A stretch of 64,000 nucleotides of DNA. It comes from Pseudomonas sp. KU26590 (GTDB lineage Bacteria > Pseudomonadota > Gammaproteobacteria > Pseudomonadales > Pseudomonadaceae). The DNA lies in the NCBI RefSeq assembly GCF_026153515.1, contig NZ_CP110644.1, positions 2,385,501 to 2,449,500 of the forward strand, read 5' to 3'. The notes under the pieces were generated by a model. That model ran no database searches, was not told the DNA's origin, and saw only the letters and a list, made by a program, of their open reading frames with translations. A program made the position numbers and the translations under genes. This document shows positions 30,334-40,039 of this stretch, piece by piece. How positions within the stretch are numbered: position 1 is the stretch's first letter; each line of letters opens with the position of its first letter.

Positions 30334-30580
30334 TCATTCGTCTGTGTAAAGGTCGCTCACAACCTCCCGGCCTGATGGCGACAGACGCACTTCGACGTAC
30401 TCGTCCCCGTCTCCATCAGAGGCGTCCTTCCCAATTGCATACCCCTTGGCGATCAGATGGCGCAGTGTGTGCACGTCGTCACCCTTGACCAAAGACTGTC
30501 CTGCCTGAAGGGCGAGCAGAAGCTTGATTTCAGCAGATAGCAACCTCGTACGGTGTTCCCTCTTGAGTTGGAGATTTCAT
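30334..30580 (-). pseudogene. Small hypothetical gene with an apparent one-base frameshift
   Basis: An open frame from 30543 down to 30334 (69 aa from a TTG, containing IKLLLALQAGQSLVKGDDVH) has no ATG of its own. A strong start lies at 30580 in another frame: ATG with AAGGA 7 bases upstream. It reads MKSPTQEG and stops after 16 codons. Removing one G from the GGG at 30558-30560 joins them into MKSPTQEEHRTRLLSAEIK..., an 81-aa protein. The C-terminal half has a winged-helix-like look (LRHLIAKGYAIG, VRLSPSGREVV). Function unknown. It could instead be a sequencing error. Confidence 0.6.
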
Positions 30581-30931
30581 CGTGCATCCTTTTTTGAGAA
30601 CAGTTTTCCGGGGCGAATTGGACGGATCGGGACCCTCCTGATGTCCTGCCCTGCGCAAGGAAATCGCCATTTCGTTTCTCAGAGCCGATTACCTCTGAAA
30701 TAGCCGACTTTCATCAGCCGTACTTGCCGCCGCATCGTCTGGCGCTGGATGCCTTGAATGCGTCTGATCATGCGGCCTAGGCTGGAAATCCTGGCAGCGG
30801 ACCTGGCGGAAATGACGTCAGTGAGGTAAGCCAGTCGCCCGGACAGATCCAAATAAATCTGCCCTCCATTTGGACCAATACGATAGTCTTCGCACCATTG
30901 TTGATACGGACACCTGACTGGAACGCGATTG
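30581..30931. other. Intergenic region before coaA
   Basis: About 350 bp between the broken small gene and coaA. I see no gene with good start signals and no REP element. A minus-strand frame covers part of it but overlaps the coaA start and looks spurious. Confidence 0.35.
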
Positions 30932-31858
30932 ATGGCCCCTGATGACTATCTGGTAATGAGCAGCGCGGAGTGGGCGGGGCTGCGTGCCAGTACACCATTG
31001 ACGTTGTCCGAAGAAGATCTGGCGGCATTGCGAGGCGTGAACGAGGACATCTCGCTGGAGGATGTCGCCAACATTTACCTGCCGTTGTCGCGCCTGATCA
31101 ATCTGCACGTCAGCGCTGCGCGCAATCTCGACAGCATCAAGGACACCTTTCTCGGGCGCCCCGCCACACGCCAGACCTACGTGGTCGCGGTGGCAGGCAG
31201 CGTCGCGGTGGGCAAGAGCACGTTTGCCCGGGTGTTGCAGGCGCTGATGGCGCGCTGGCCGGATCATCCGCGGGTTGATCTGATCACCACCGACGGCTTT
31301 CTGCACCCCAATGCCCGGCTTGTCGCCGACGGCATCATGCACCGCAAAGGCTTTCCGGAAAGCTACGATCGCAAGCGCATGGTCAAGTTTCTCTCTGATC
31401 TCAAGGCTGGCACGCCTGAAATCAGCGCCCCGGTCTATTCCCACATCAGCTACGACATCGTCCCAGACCAGTTCTTCAAGGTCAGCCAGCCCGACATCCT
31501 GATTTTTGAAGGCCTGAACGTATTACAGACCGAGGGCAACGATGGGCAGAAGCCGGGCAGCATCGTCTCGGACTTCTTCGATTTTTCCATCTATCTGGAC
31601 GCCGAGGAGGGCGACATCGAGCGCTGGTACGTCGAGCGCTTTCTGATGCTGCAACGCACCGCGTTTCGTGCGCGAGGCGCCTATTTCCGCGAGCTGGCCG
31701 ACCTGCCGCCGGAGAAATCTCCCGACGCGGCGCGCAAGATCTGGCACGACATCAACCGGCCCAATCTGCTGGAAAACATCCTGCCGACCCGTGAGCGTGC
31801 CAGCCTTGTGGTGCGTAAGGCGTCGGATCATTCGGTCAAGGAATTGTGGCTGCGCTGA
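30932..31858 (+). CDS. coaA: Type I pantothenate kinase
   Basis: Phosphorylates pantothenate, the first step of coenzyme A synthesis. The protein (308 aa from the ATG at 30932) resembles E. coli CoaA along its length: [20 protein letters not shown], the P-loop GSVAVGKST (Lys95), [16 protein letters not shown] [48 protein letters not shown] and [13 protein letters not shown]. The start has only a weak ribosome-binding site. Its stop overlaps the next ATG by one base (TGATG). Many pseudomonads rely on the type III enzyme CoaX, so this form is noteworthy. Confidence 0.95.
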   Translation: MAPDDYLVMSSAEWAGLRASTPLTLSEEDLAALRGVNEDISLEDVANIYLPLSRLINLHVSAARNLDSIKDTFLGRPATRQTYVVAVAGSVAVGKSTFARVLQALMARWPDHPRVDLITTDGFLHPNARLVADGIMHRKGFPESYDRKRMVKFLSDLKAGTPEISAPVYSHISYDIVPDQFFKVSQPDILIFEGLNVLQTEGNDGQKPGSIVSDFFDFSIYLDAEEGDIERWYVERFLMLQRTAFRARGAYFRELADLPPEKSPDAARKIWHDINRPNLLENILPTRERASLVVRKASDHSVKELWLR

Positions 31859-32226
31859 TGAGTAAATTGATCGCAGGCGCGTCGGCGTTATTCGCGCTGT
31901 GCGTCAGCGCTGGCGCTCTGGCGGACGGCAACAAGTTGCTGCTCGAGTGCCAGGACGGGATCAACAGCATGAGCGGCGGCGTGGCACAGAACGGCGTGGG
32001 TGTCGGCCACTGCGTCGGGGTGCTGCAAGCGACGATGGACACGCTGGACCTTTTCCACGAAGCGGGCGGACTGCCACGGCTGGTGTGTGTGCCCGAAGGC
32101 GGGATTCCGATGATTCAGTCCATGCGCATCATTGTGCAGTCGTTGCAAGCACACCCCGAGAGCCTGCATCTGAATGAATCCGTGTTGGTCGTCGCTGCGC
32201 TGAAAAACGCCTTTCCCTGCCAGTAA
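31858..32226 (+). CDS. Rap1a/Tai-like periplasmic protein
   Basis: The 122-aa protein starts at the ATG overlapping the coaA stop. A signal peptide covers about residues 1-21 (LIAGASALFALCVSAGALA). The mature part has the Rap1a/Tai immunity family pattern: a central C-x-GVLQATMD block, PRLVCVPEGGIPMIQSMRIIVQSLQAHPESLH, and a C-terminal LKNAFPC cysteine. Known relatives (Rap1a of Serratia, Tai of Pseudomonas) bind type VI amidase effectors. No effector gene is adjacent, so this is an orphan or has another role. Family call is by pattern only. Confidence 0.7.
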   Translation: MSKLIAGASALFALCVSAGALADGNKLLLECQDGINSMSGGVAQNGVGVGHCVGVLQATMDTLDLFHEAGGLPRLVCVPEGGIPMIQSMRIIVQSLQAHPESLHLNESVLVVAALKNAFPCQ

Positions 32227-32326
32227 CCCTCACGTTTTACGCTAGCCTGTTGCTTGATCCGGAAGTAATCCTCCGGGTCGAGCCGTGCCGCCGCGTCTGC
32301 GACGGCCTTCAGCAAGGATGCCGACG

Positions 32327-33544
32327 ATGCGTGTCAATGCACTGATTGTGCTGTTACTCACGGGGCTCGTGGCTGCCACTTACGGCTTCGGAATCTACCT
32401 CTTCGCTCAACTGGTGCCAGACATGCGCGCCAGTCTGGGCTTCGACATCGCTTACGTGGGCACCATTACCGCAGCGGGGCAGGCGGGGTTTCTCGCCAGT
32501 GCGTTGCTGGCGGCCTGGCTGACGCCTCGTGTTGGCGGCGGCTGGGTGATCTTCGGATCGGGTGCCGTGTGCGCGTTGGCCTTGCTGCTCATGCCCCTGG
32601 CGCAGAACGTGGTGCTGATCGGTCTGCTGCTGACGGTGTTGGCTGGCACGGCGGCGACGGTGTTTGTGCCGATGGTCGATGTGATATCGCGGTCCGTGCC
32701 CTACAAATACCGTGGGATGGCCATGGGCTTGGTGTCGAGCGGCACCAGTTATGGCGTGTTCATCAACAGCCTGCTGGTGCCGTTGTATGCGCCCCAGGGC
32801 CAGTGGCGCACGGTGTGGTGGATCGTCGGGCTGATCACCGTGTTGCTCGTCGTCGGTGTGTTTCTGGTGTTCAAACGTGCGCGGCTCTTTATGCGCAACG
32901 ATGAGAGCGCCAGTGATGGCGCGCCACGCAAAGGCGTGCTGCGTGAGGCGCTGCAGGGCTGGGTGTACAAAGTCTGGTCGATGAATTTTCTGATCGGCTT
33001 TTCGACCTTTCCGTTTCAGAACTATCTGTCGTCCTACTTGCGAACGGAGCTGCATTTCGGCGTCGAGTACACCGCGCAGATCTGGGCCAGCATCGGCTTT
33101 GTCGGAATGTTCAGCGGCCTGGCCCTCGGCGCGTTGTCGGACCGCATCGGCCTGCGTGCGGCCATGCTGCTGGTGTACGTCTGCGTGGCGACGGCAGCGG
33201 TGATCCTGGTCATTGCGCCGACCGGCTACTGGCCGCTGGTGGCAGGCGTCGTGTTCGCCGTGGCGTTCTACCCGATCTTCGGGCTGATTCCCGCTTATGT
33301 GTCGAAGATGGCGACCAGTGCGGCCCTGGCGGTGACCATCTTCGGCATCGCCAACATCATGCAGGGCGTCGGCGGCATGCTCGGCAATTACTGCGCCGGG
33401 CTGCTGGCGAGCGTGAGTGGTTCGTTCGTTGCGGTGTATGGGGTGATTGCGGGGGTCGCGGTTGTGCTGGCGGTGTTGACGGTTTGTTTGCCGAACGAGC
33501 GTGGTAGCTCTGACATGAGCAGTGAGCACGCCACCCATCCGTAG
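32327..33544 (+). CDS. MFS transporter of unknown substrate
   Basis: A 405-aa inner-membrane carrier with about 12 hydrophobic segments (first one MRVNALIVLLLTGLVAATYG). Motif A-like segments occur at SDRIGLRAAMLL; a long loop with basic residues (KRARLFMRNDESASDGAPRK) separates the halves. I chose the ATG at 32327 because AAGGA lies 8 bases upstream; an upstream in-frame ATG at 32318 overlaps that site. Substrate is not predictable. It follows the Rap1a-like gene by 100 bp. Confidence 0.8.
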   Translation: MRVNALIVLLLTGLVAATYGFGIYLFAQLVPDMRASLGFDIAYVGTITAAGQAGFLASALLAAWLTPRVGGGWVIFGSGAVCALALLLMPLAQNVVLIGLLLTVLAGTAATVFVPMVDVISRSVPYKYRGMAMGLVSSGTSYGVFINSLLVPLYAPQGQWRTVWWIVGLITVLLVVGVFLVFKRARLFMRNDESASDGAPRKGVLREALQGWVYKVWSMNFLIGFSTFPFQNYLSSYLRTELHFGVEYTAQIWASIGFVGMFSGLALGALSDRIGLRAAMLLVYVCVATAAVILVIAPTGYWPLVAGVVFAVAFYPIFGLIPAYVSKMATSAALAVTIFGIANIMQGVGGMLGNYCAGLLASVSGSFVAVYGVIAGVAVVLAVLTVCLPNERGSSDMSSEHATHP

Positions 33545-34155
33545 GAGCCGGCTTGCTGGCGAAGGCAGTCTGTCTGCCGATACCTGCGTGTCTGGCCCAT
33601 CGGGTTCGCCAGCAAGCCGGCTCCTACAGAGTATGCGTACGCCGAACGTTGCAGATGTTGCCCAGATCAACTGTAGGAGCGCGCTTGCCCGCGAAAAATA
33701 TCAGCCCGCGACATCCATGCGCCTGATCCACCGCATTCGCGGGCAAGCGCGCTCCTACAGGTTTTGGGCCCGCCGCCAGTGGCGTGTTTGACGTAAATCC
33801 AGTATAGGAGCCGGCTTGCTGGCGAACGAAGGCCGTCTTCCGATATGTGCATGTCTGGCCCACCGTGTTCGCCAGCAAGCCGGCTCCGGGAGTATGCGTA
33901 CGCCGAGCATTGCAGAGGGTGCCGAGATCAACGGTAGGAGCGCGCTTGGCCGCGAAAAATATCAGCCCGCGACATCCATGCGCCTGATCCACCGCATTCG
34001 CGGGCAAGCGCGCTCCTACAGGTTTTGGGTCCGACGGCGATGGCGTGTTTGACGTAAATCCAGTGTAGGAGCCGGCTTGCTGGCGAAAGCGGTCTGTCTG
34101 CCGATACCTGCGTGTCTGGCCCACCGGGTTCGCCAGCAAGCCGGCTCCTACAGGG
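33541..34155. repeat. Mosaic REP array (BIME) of two alternating pair types
   Basis: Pairs of the CCGGCTTGCTGGCGA type alternate with pairs of the GCGCTTGCCCGCGA type: A-B-A-B-A. The repeating unit is about 262 bp: the TAGGAG that opens each A pair is at 33542, 33805 and 34066. Spacers between units are also duplicated (TATGCGTACGCCGA and GTTTGACGTAAATCCAGT occur twice). It fills the gap between the MFS gene and the AcpA-like phosphatase. Confidence 0.9.
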
Positions 34156-34202
34156 TGTTGTGTACCGTCATCGAACGTGTGCCGACAGCGGATGCCCCCG
34201 CT

Positions 34203-35909
34203 CTATACCGGAAACTGCAGCGCGTTGCTCAGATCACCCATCGGCGCCTGACCGCGCGCGGCCATGGCGTTGTCGCGCTCGGTCAATCCTTCGAGTTTCT
34301 CCAGACCATGCACCCGCGTAATCAGACGCAGGATCGAGGCGGTGTCGTACACCGTGTGGTCGACCGTGCCTTTGCGCGCGAACGGTGAGATGACAATTGC
34401 CGGCACCCGCGTGCCCGGTCCCCAGCGGTCGCCCTTCGGTGGCGCAACGTGGTCCCACCAGCCGCCGTTTTCGTCAACGGTGATGACGATCACCATGTTT
34501 TTCCACTGCGGGCTGTTGCGCAGCACTTTGATCGCGCGATCGATGTGTCGGTCGCCGGCCGCAATGTCGGCATAACCGGCGTGCATGTTGAGGTTGCCCT
34601 GGGGTTTGTAGAAGGTCACCGCGGGCAGCTTGCCAGCCTCAGCGTCGGCCAGGAATTTATTGGTAGAGGACTCGTCGCCCAGACCGCCGTCGCGCAGGCG
34701 CTTCTTGCGCTCTGCCGGATTGTCGGGGCCTTGCTGCTTGAAGTAGTTGAACGGCTGATGGTGGTACTGGAAGTTCGGGATCTTCGGGATGCCGGTCGAG
34801 TCCTTGTACTCGTCCAGCGTCACCTGCCAGGCACCGGCGTACCACGCCCAGTCGACGTTCTTTTTCGACAGTTTGTCGCCGATGTGGTCGTGGGTTTGCG
34901 GCACCAGCACGTTGGCCAGCCCCGGCTGCGAGTAGTCCGGCTTCTCCTTGTCGCGCAGCCAGGTCGGCCAGTAGGGCGGAGCCATGGTGTTGACGCCGTA
35001 GCCGTCCGGCGTCAAGGCGCTCGGGCCGAATTGCGGCGGGCCGGTCATGGCGCTGGCCGGTGATTTCTCCAGCGGCTTGAGTCGATAGTCCAGCGGATCG
35101 CTGCTTTCCAGCGCGGCGATCTGCGACTTGGCCGGGGAGTTCGCCGCGTCCGGGTAGAAGGGCGCCCGGGCCGAGATCAGGTACTGGTGGTTGAGGAACG
35201 ATCCGCCGAAGGCGCCCTGGAAGAAGTTGTCGCAGAGCACGAACTCTTTGGCGACGTCCCACAAGCGCAGGGAATATTGGGTCTGGGCGTAGTAGCCCAT
35301 GGTCAGACCGCCGGAGTCTGCCCAGGCCACGAAAGCGTCGTTCTTGCCACCGTTGATCTGCATCTGGTTCTGATAGAACACGTGCCACAGGTCGCGGGTG
35401 ACGATGCTCAGTGGCAGGTCCTCGCCGCTTGGACCTTTGAGGGGGAAGGGTGCGTTGGGCAGGTTTTCCTGGTACTGCACGCCTGTGGCGTAGGTCACGC
35501 CGTCGACGCTCTGCGGGCCGATCTGGCAGACGCCACCCCAGCACTGCGGCAGGGTGTCGAGGACCTTGCCGTCACGGTCACGCTGGCGGTACTGGTCGGC
35601 TTTCACGGCGGAGAGCGGCTGCTCAACGCCGGGGAAATTGGCAAACAGGTTATTGAAGCTGCGGTTCTCGCCGTAGATGACCACGATGGTTTTGACGTTG
35701 TCCTGCAGCGCCTTGTCCAGCGCCGGGCCGGTCAGCATGGTGGCCGTTGCAGGCTTGCCTTCAACGGCTGCTTCGGCCGCGCCCACCACGCCACTGAGGG
35801 TTGCACCAGCGCCCAGTACCGCAACGCCCCCAAGGAAGCGCCGGCGGCTGCCATCCACCGGCGCCTGAGTGGTTGAAGCCTGTGCTGGATCTTCCGGTTT
35901 CTTGCTCAT
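34203..35909 (-). CDS. AcpA-like phosphoesterase (acid phosphatase/phospholipase C family)
   Basis: Hydrolyses phosphomonoesters or phospholipids in the periplasm or outside. The 568-aa protein (ATG at 35909) has a twin-arginine signal ([15 protein letters not shown], about residues 21-38). Family motifs follow: [14 protein letters not shown] near residue 75, [12 protein letters not shown], and the late [17 protein letters not shown] with [12 protein letters not shown]. This is the PF04185 phosphoesterase family, as in Francisella AcpA and bacterial phospholipase C. The substrate is not certain. It is convergent with the MFS gene across the REP array. Confidence 0.85.
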   Translation of the reverse strand: MSKKPEDPAQASTTQAPVDGSRRRFLGGVAVLGAGATLSGVVGAAEAAVEGKPATATMLTGPALDKALQDNVKTIVVIYGENRSFNNLFANFPGVEQPLSAVKADQYRQRDRDGKVLDTLPQCWGGVCQIGPQSVDGVTYATGVQYQENLPNAPFPLKGPSGEDLPLSIVTRDLWHVFYQNQMQINGGKNDAFVAWADSGGLTMGYYAQTQYSLRLWDVAKEFVLCDNFFQGAFGGSFLNHQYLISARAPFYPDAANSPAKSQIAALESSDPLDYRLKPLEKSPASAMTGPPQFGPSALTPDGYGVNTMAPPYWPTWLRDKEKPDYSQPGLANVLVPQTHDHIGDKLSKKNVDWAWYAGAWQVTLDEYKDSTGIPKIPNFQYHHQPFNYFKQQGPDNPAERKKRLRDGGLGDESSTNKFLADAEAGKLPAVTFYKPQGNLNMHAGYADIAAGDRHIDRAIKVLRNSPQWKNMVIVITVDENGGWWDHVAPPKGDRWGPGTRVPAIVISPFARKGTVDHTVYDTASILRLITRVHGLEKLEGLTERDNAMAARGQAPMGDLSNALQFPV

Positions 35910-36025
35910 GGCGGGGCGCTCGCAGGTCAAGTTGTTACAACATATGTCGCCGGAGCCTAGCGAGGGAATATGACGGGATTGCTACAGCGATAGGCGACGT
36001 CCGATTTGTGTTGTGCCACCCAATG

Positions 36026-36262
36026 CTTTCCCGGCTAAAGCCGGTCCCACATAGAAAGTCGCAGCCGGCCCCACTGAGTGCGCGCGATCTTTTAGTGGGA
36101 CCGGATTTAGCCGGGAAGAGGCGAGCGCGGGTGACATCAAATTAGCGGTGTGACGCAAGACGCCTTCCCGGCTAAAGCCAGTCCTACAAGGAAGGCGCCA
36201 GCATGTACGCCATCAGTCTCGCGGTGCGTCACATGACGCCTTCCCGGCTGAAGCCGGTCCCA
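36026..36262. repeat. CCCGGCTAAAGCCGG-type REP copies
   Basis: Four arms: TTCCCGGCTAAAGCCGGTCC at 36028, the inverted GGGACCGGATTTAGCCGGGA at about 36097, TTCCCGGCTAAAGCCAGTCC at about 36165 and TTCCCGGCTGAAGCCGGTCC at 36241. They occupy most of the 416-bp gap (35910-36325) between the AcpA-like gene and the next, which otherwise holds nothing recognisable. Confidence 0.8.
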
Positions 36263-36325
36263 CAGTCGGCACCGGTCCCACCTAGAAAGTCGCAGCCGGG
36301 CACACAATAGAAAAGCGGCGCAGCC

Positions 36326-37087
36326 TCAATAGGGATCGTCCGGATTACCCGAATGCACCTGATACCGCTCGACAATCCGCTCAATCTCCCCGGACATCTT
36401 CATCCTCAGCAGCGTGCGCATGATCCGCTGGGCCGGCACGCTCGGGTCGTTGCGGGCGACGCAGCCCACTGGCTGTTCATCGATGACCCACACGGGCCTG
36501 AGTTTCTCGTCGGCTTTCCGGTCGCGGTTGTACCAGTCCAGCGACCACTGTGTGTCAACTGCATAACGGTAGCGGTGGGCCGAGAGCTTTTGCAGAACCT
36601 GCTCCTGCAACCTCGCGTCTTCGCGGATAAGATCCCGGGTGGCAAACAGCGGGTCCAGCACAGGATAGGAGTAGCCCAGCACCGTACCGATGTGATCGCC
36701 GAGAATTGCGCTCAACTGAAAGGGTGCGGTGTCGTAGGCGCTGCCGACCATCACATTGCGCTGGGTCAGCAGCGGCAGGCTCCAGGTGTAGTCGCCGGAC
36801 ATATCCGGCAACCAGGACTGCGCGGCGTAGCAGCGCACATCGACTTCACCGCGCTCGGTCGCCGCCTGTATGCGCATCCGTGGATAAACGCGGTACTGAG
36901 CGGTCTGGCCGATCTGTCGGGCCAGGCTTTCCATGATGTCAAAAAGAATGCCGGCCTCGGGCCCGCTGCTGCCCACCTGCATCAGCGGCATCGACCAGCT
37001 GTCAGCCACGGCAAAGCGCAACGGCGGGCCTTCTGCAGCCGCAGTCGCGCTCAACAGCCCCATGGCACTCATTACCCACACTCGCAT
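36326..37087 (-). CDS. Periplasmic solute-binding protein, family 3-like
   Basis: The 253-aa protein has an N-terminal signal (about residues 1-19, VMSAMGLLSATAAAEG) and the bilobed binding-protein pattern: LRFAVADSW, EAGILFDIMESLARQIG, GEVDVRCYAAQS and a C-terminal RMKMSGEIERIVERYQV. This fits the amino-acid-binding type 3 family. No permease or ATPase gene is beside it, so it is either an orphan binding protein or a sensory protein. The ligand is unknown. It is divergent from dnaX. Confidence 0.8.
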   Translation of the reverse strand: MRVWVMSAMGLLSATAAAEGPPLRFAVADSWSMPLMQVGSSGPEAGILFDIMESLARQIGQTAQYRVYPRMRIQAATERGEVDVRCYAAQSWLPDMSGDYTWSLPLLTQRNVMVGSAYDTAPFQLSAILGDHIGTVLGYSYPVLDPLFATRDLIREDARLQEQVLQKLSAHRYRYAVDTQWSLDWYNRDRKADEKLRPVWVIDEQPVGCVARNDPSVPAQRIMRTLLRMKMSGEIERIVERYQVHSGNPDDPY

Positions 37088-37295
37088 TCGGATCCCTCGA
37101 AGTAACAGTGCGACGTTTCAGGCCTGCTGTGTCTTCGCAATCCAGGTGCGGAACCTTGTGAGGGAACCATCTCGCGGAGCCGTGTTGCGGAGTCAGGCCA
37201 GCCATAATAGCGATAAGCGTCGGACACCAGATGCAATTTTGCCCCTGCTCCGCTAGCATTGGCGGTCTTCCGCAACCCAGTCGCGACGGTTTTCA

Positions 37296-39440
37296 ATGAG
37301 TTATCAGGTTCTTGCACGTAAATGGCGTCCGCGCTCGTTCCGCGAAATGGTCGGCCAGACCCATGTGCTCAAGGCCCTGATCAACGCGCTGGACAGTCAG
37401 CGCCTGCACCACGCCTATTTATTCACCGGCACGCGGGGGGTCGGCAAGACCACCATTGCACGGATCATCGCCAAGTGCCTGAACTGTGAAACGGGTATCA
37501 CTTCAACGCCCTGCGGCGAATGTTCGGTGTGCCGCGAGATCGACGAGGGCCGCTTTGTCGACCTGATCGAGATCGACGCCGCCAGCCGTACCAAGGTCGA
37601 AGACACCCGCGAGCTGCTCGACAACGTGCAATACGCACCCAGTCGCGGCCGCTTCAAGGTCTACCTGATCGACGAAGTGCACATGCTCTCCAGCCACTCG
37701 TTCAATGCGTTGCTCAAAACGCTGGAAGAGCCGCCGCCCTACGTCAAGTTCATCCTCGCGACCACCGATCCGCAGAAGCTGCCTGCGACGATTCTGTCGC
37801 GCTGCCTGCAGTTCTCCCTGAAAAACATGACCCCTGAGCGTGTGGTCGAGCACCTGACCCACGTATTGGGCGTGGAGAATGTTCCGTTCGAAGACGACGC
37901 GCTGTGGCTGCTGGGTCGCGCTGCCGATGGTTCGATGCGTGACGCCATGAGCCTGACCGATCAGGCGATTGCCTTCGGCGAAGGCAAGGTGCTGGCGGCC
38001 GACGTGCGCGCCATGCTCGGCACGCTGGATCACGGTCAGGTGTTCGATGTGCTCGCGGCGTTGATCGAGGGCGATGCCCGCTCGTTGCTTGAAGCCGTGC
38101 GCCATCTGGCCGAGCAGGGGCCTGACTGGAGCGGCGTGCTCTCGGAGATCCTCAACGTGCTGCACCGGGTCGCCATCGCCCAGGCGCTGCCTGAAGGGGT
38201 TGATAACGGCCACGGCGACCGGGATCGCGTGCTGGCGCTGGCCCAGGCGCTCCCCGCCGAAGATGTGCAGTTCTATTACCAGATGGGCCTGATCGGTCGC
38301 CGTGATTTGCCGTTGGCGCCGGACCCCCGTGGCGGTTTCGAGATGGTCCTGCTGCGCATGCTGGCGTTCCGGCCGGCAGATGCCGACAACGCGCCGACCC
38401 AGCCGTTAAAGTCAGTGGGGATCAACCCGGCCACGGTTGATTCCCGGACAGCGGTGGCGAGTTCAGCATCCGCAGCATCCAACCCCGTCACCGCCCCGTC
38501 GCCAGCGCCTGTTATCGACAAGCCTGCTCCGGTGGCCGTGCCTGACGCTCAACCTGCGCCAGCGGCCGTGGCGGAGGAAGAAGTAGATCTTCCGTGGAAC
38601 GAGCCAAAAGTCGCGCCGCCAGCCACTGCTAACGAGCCCGAATCAGAGCCGTCTGCGCAGCCTGCTTCAGAATCCGTCGCCGAGATTCCCGAGCCCGTCC
38701 TCGATACCGTCGCCGAGCAGCCGGATCTGACGCCAATGCCGGCGCCAGCCCCCGCGAGCCCGGTGCCCGACGCGCCCGAAGTCGCATCGTCAGAGCAGTT
38801 GCAAGCCGCCGCCGACGCCGTGACGCCGCAGATGATCGAGCACGTGCCTGACGCCGCACCTTACGTGCCGGCGCCGATGGAGCGCGATGACGAGCCGCCG
38901 CCCGATGATGACTACAACGAGCCGGACATCGACATCGATCCGGCGTCGTTCGCTTACCTCGATGACCTGGCCCACGAAGCTGTCGAAGCGGTGGAGAAGG
39001 AGCCCGAGCTGCTGCCGGCCTCCAAGCCTGCCACCGGTCTTGCGGCGGACTGGCTGGAGCTGTTCCCGAAACTGCCGATCTCCGGCATGACCGGCAGCAT
39101 CGCCGCCAACTGCACGCTGATTTCGGTGGAAGGCGACAACTGGCTGCTGCACCTTGATCCGGCCCACAGCGCGCTGTTCAACTCGACCCAGCAGCGCCGC
39201 TTGAATGACGCGCTGAACCAATACCATGAACGCACCCTCAACCTGAGTATCGAACTGATCAAGCCCGAGCAGGAAACCCCGGCTCAGGCAGCGGCGCGCC
39301 GGCGTGCCGATCGGCAGAAGCAGGCCGAGGCGGCGATTCACGGCGATCCGTTCATCCAGCAGATGATGCAGCAGTTCGGTGCGTCGATCCGCGAGGATAC
39401 GATTGCGCCGGTGGATGCGCCGGCACAGGCGCCGGTTTAG
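37296..39440 (+). CDS. dnaX: DNA polymerase III tau/gamma subunit
   Basis: Clamp-loader ATPase and replisome organiser. The 714-aa protein starts [20 protein letters not shown] and has the Walker [10 protein letters not shown] (Lys51), zinc cysteines at about 61, 64, 73, 76 and 79, Walker [21 protein letters not shown] and the SRC motif in [11 protein letters not shown] Pro/Ala/Glu-rich linker (about residues 375-560) leads to the tau C-terminal domain. I saw no AAAAAAG slippery site in the linker, so a short gamma form by frameshifting is not evident. It is followed by ybaB. Confidence 0.97.
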   Translation: MSYQVLARKWRPRSFREMVGQTHVLKALINALDSQRLHHAYLFTGTRGVGKTTIARIIAKCLNCETGITSTPCGECSVCREIDEGRFVDLIEIDAASRTKVEDTRELLDNVQYAPSRGRFKVYLIDEVHMLSSHSFNALLKTLEEPPPYVKFILATTDPQKLPATILSRCLQFSLKNMTPERVVEHLTHVLGVENVPFEDDALWLLGRAADGSMRDAMSLTDQAIAFGEGKVLAADVRAMLGTLDHGQVFDVLAALIEGDARSLLEAVRHLAEQGPDWSGVLSEILNVLHRVAIAQALPEGVDNGHGDRDRVLALAQALPAEDVQFYYQMGLIGRRDLPLAPDPRGGFEMVLLRMLAFRPADADNAPTQPLKSVGINPATVDSRTAVASSASAASNPVTAPSPAPVIDKPAPVAVPDAQPAPAAVAEEEVDLPWNEPKVAPPATANEPESEPSAQPASESVAEIPEPVLDTVAEQPDLTPMPAPAPASPVPDAPEVASSEQLQAAADAVTPQMIEHVPDAAPYVPAPMERDDEPPPDDDYNEPDIDIDPASFAYLDDLAHEAVEAVEKEPELLPASKPATGLAADWLELFPKLPISGMTGSIAANCTLISVEGDNWLLHLDPAHSALFNSTQQRRLNDALNQYHERTLNLSIELIKPEQETPAQAAARRRADRQKQAEAAIHGDPFIQQMMQQFGASIREDTIAPVDAPAQAPV

Positions 39441-39529
39441 CGCCAACGATTTTCGGGGGCGCTAAGCTGATGGGGCGCCCCGTATTGTTCAATGACTTTC
39501 TATCCAATGACTTCCGAGGAGTAACTCCC

Positions 39530-39856
39530 ATGATGAAAGGTGGCATGGCAGGCCTGATGAAGCAGGCTCAGCAGATGCAGGAAAAAATGGCCAAGATGCA
39601 GGAAGAGCTGGCCAACGCTGAAGTGACGGGCCAATCCGGCGCCGGTCTGGTCAGCGTGGTCATGACCGGGCGTCACGACGTCAAGCGCGTCAGCCTGGAC
39701 GACAGCCTGATGCAAGAAGAGAAGGAAATTCTCGAAGACCTGATCGCTGCAGCCGTCAACGACGCCGTGCGCAAGATCGAAGCGGCCAGCCAGGAAAAGA
39801 CCGCCAGCATGACAGCCGGCATGCAGCTGCCGCCGGGCATGAAAATGCCGTTCTGA
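39530..39856 (+). CDS. ybaB: Nucleoid-associated protein YbaB/EbfC
   Basis: Small DNA-binding protein, 108 aa. It starts [20 protein letters not shown] after GAGGAG 8-10 bases upstream, has the long N-terminal helix, the central [20 protein letters not shown], and the C-terminal [13 protein letters not shown] helix and MPPGM-like tail. It lies in the conserved dnaX-ybaB-recR region, 89 bp after dnaX, and ends 23 bp before a terminator. Confidence 0.95.
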   Translation: MMKGGMAGLMKQAQQMQEKMAKMQEELANAEVTGQSGAGLVSVVMTGRHDVKRVSLDDSLMQEEKEILEDLIAAAVNDAVRKIEAASQEKTASMTAGMQLPPGMKMPF

Positions 39857-39878
39857 TCGAGCGGCTTTTGCGACACCC

Positions 39879-39910
39879 GAATGCCAGGCCCTCGTGCCTG
39901 GCATTCTTGT
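39879..39910 (+). terminator. Rho-independent terminator after ybaB
   Basis: The 11-bp stem GAATGCCAGGC/GCCTGGCATTC (39879-39889 with 39896-39906), a 6-base loop, then TTGTTT. It separates dnaX-ybaB from the oxidoreductase and recR. Confidence 0.75.
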
Positions 39911-40039
39911 TTGGGGACGGCGCCAAGTCCGCCCCGCATTACGCGCGTCATATGGAGCCCCACATCCGACCGAACGCGTCTCGCTGCCGACGGTCTGCTT
40001 TCTATACCCTCGCAACCCTTCATCATGGAGCCCATTCCG

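Noticed and set aside
30777..31028. 83-aa minus-strand frame overlapping the coaA start
   Set aside because: It overlaps the conserved coaA N-terminus and has no ribosome-binding site; treated as spurious.
38500..38700. Programmed frameshift in dnaX
   Set aside because: No AAAAAAG-type slippery sequence is visible in the linker, so a gamma product by frameshift is not supported.
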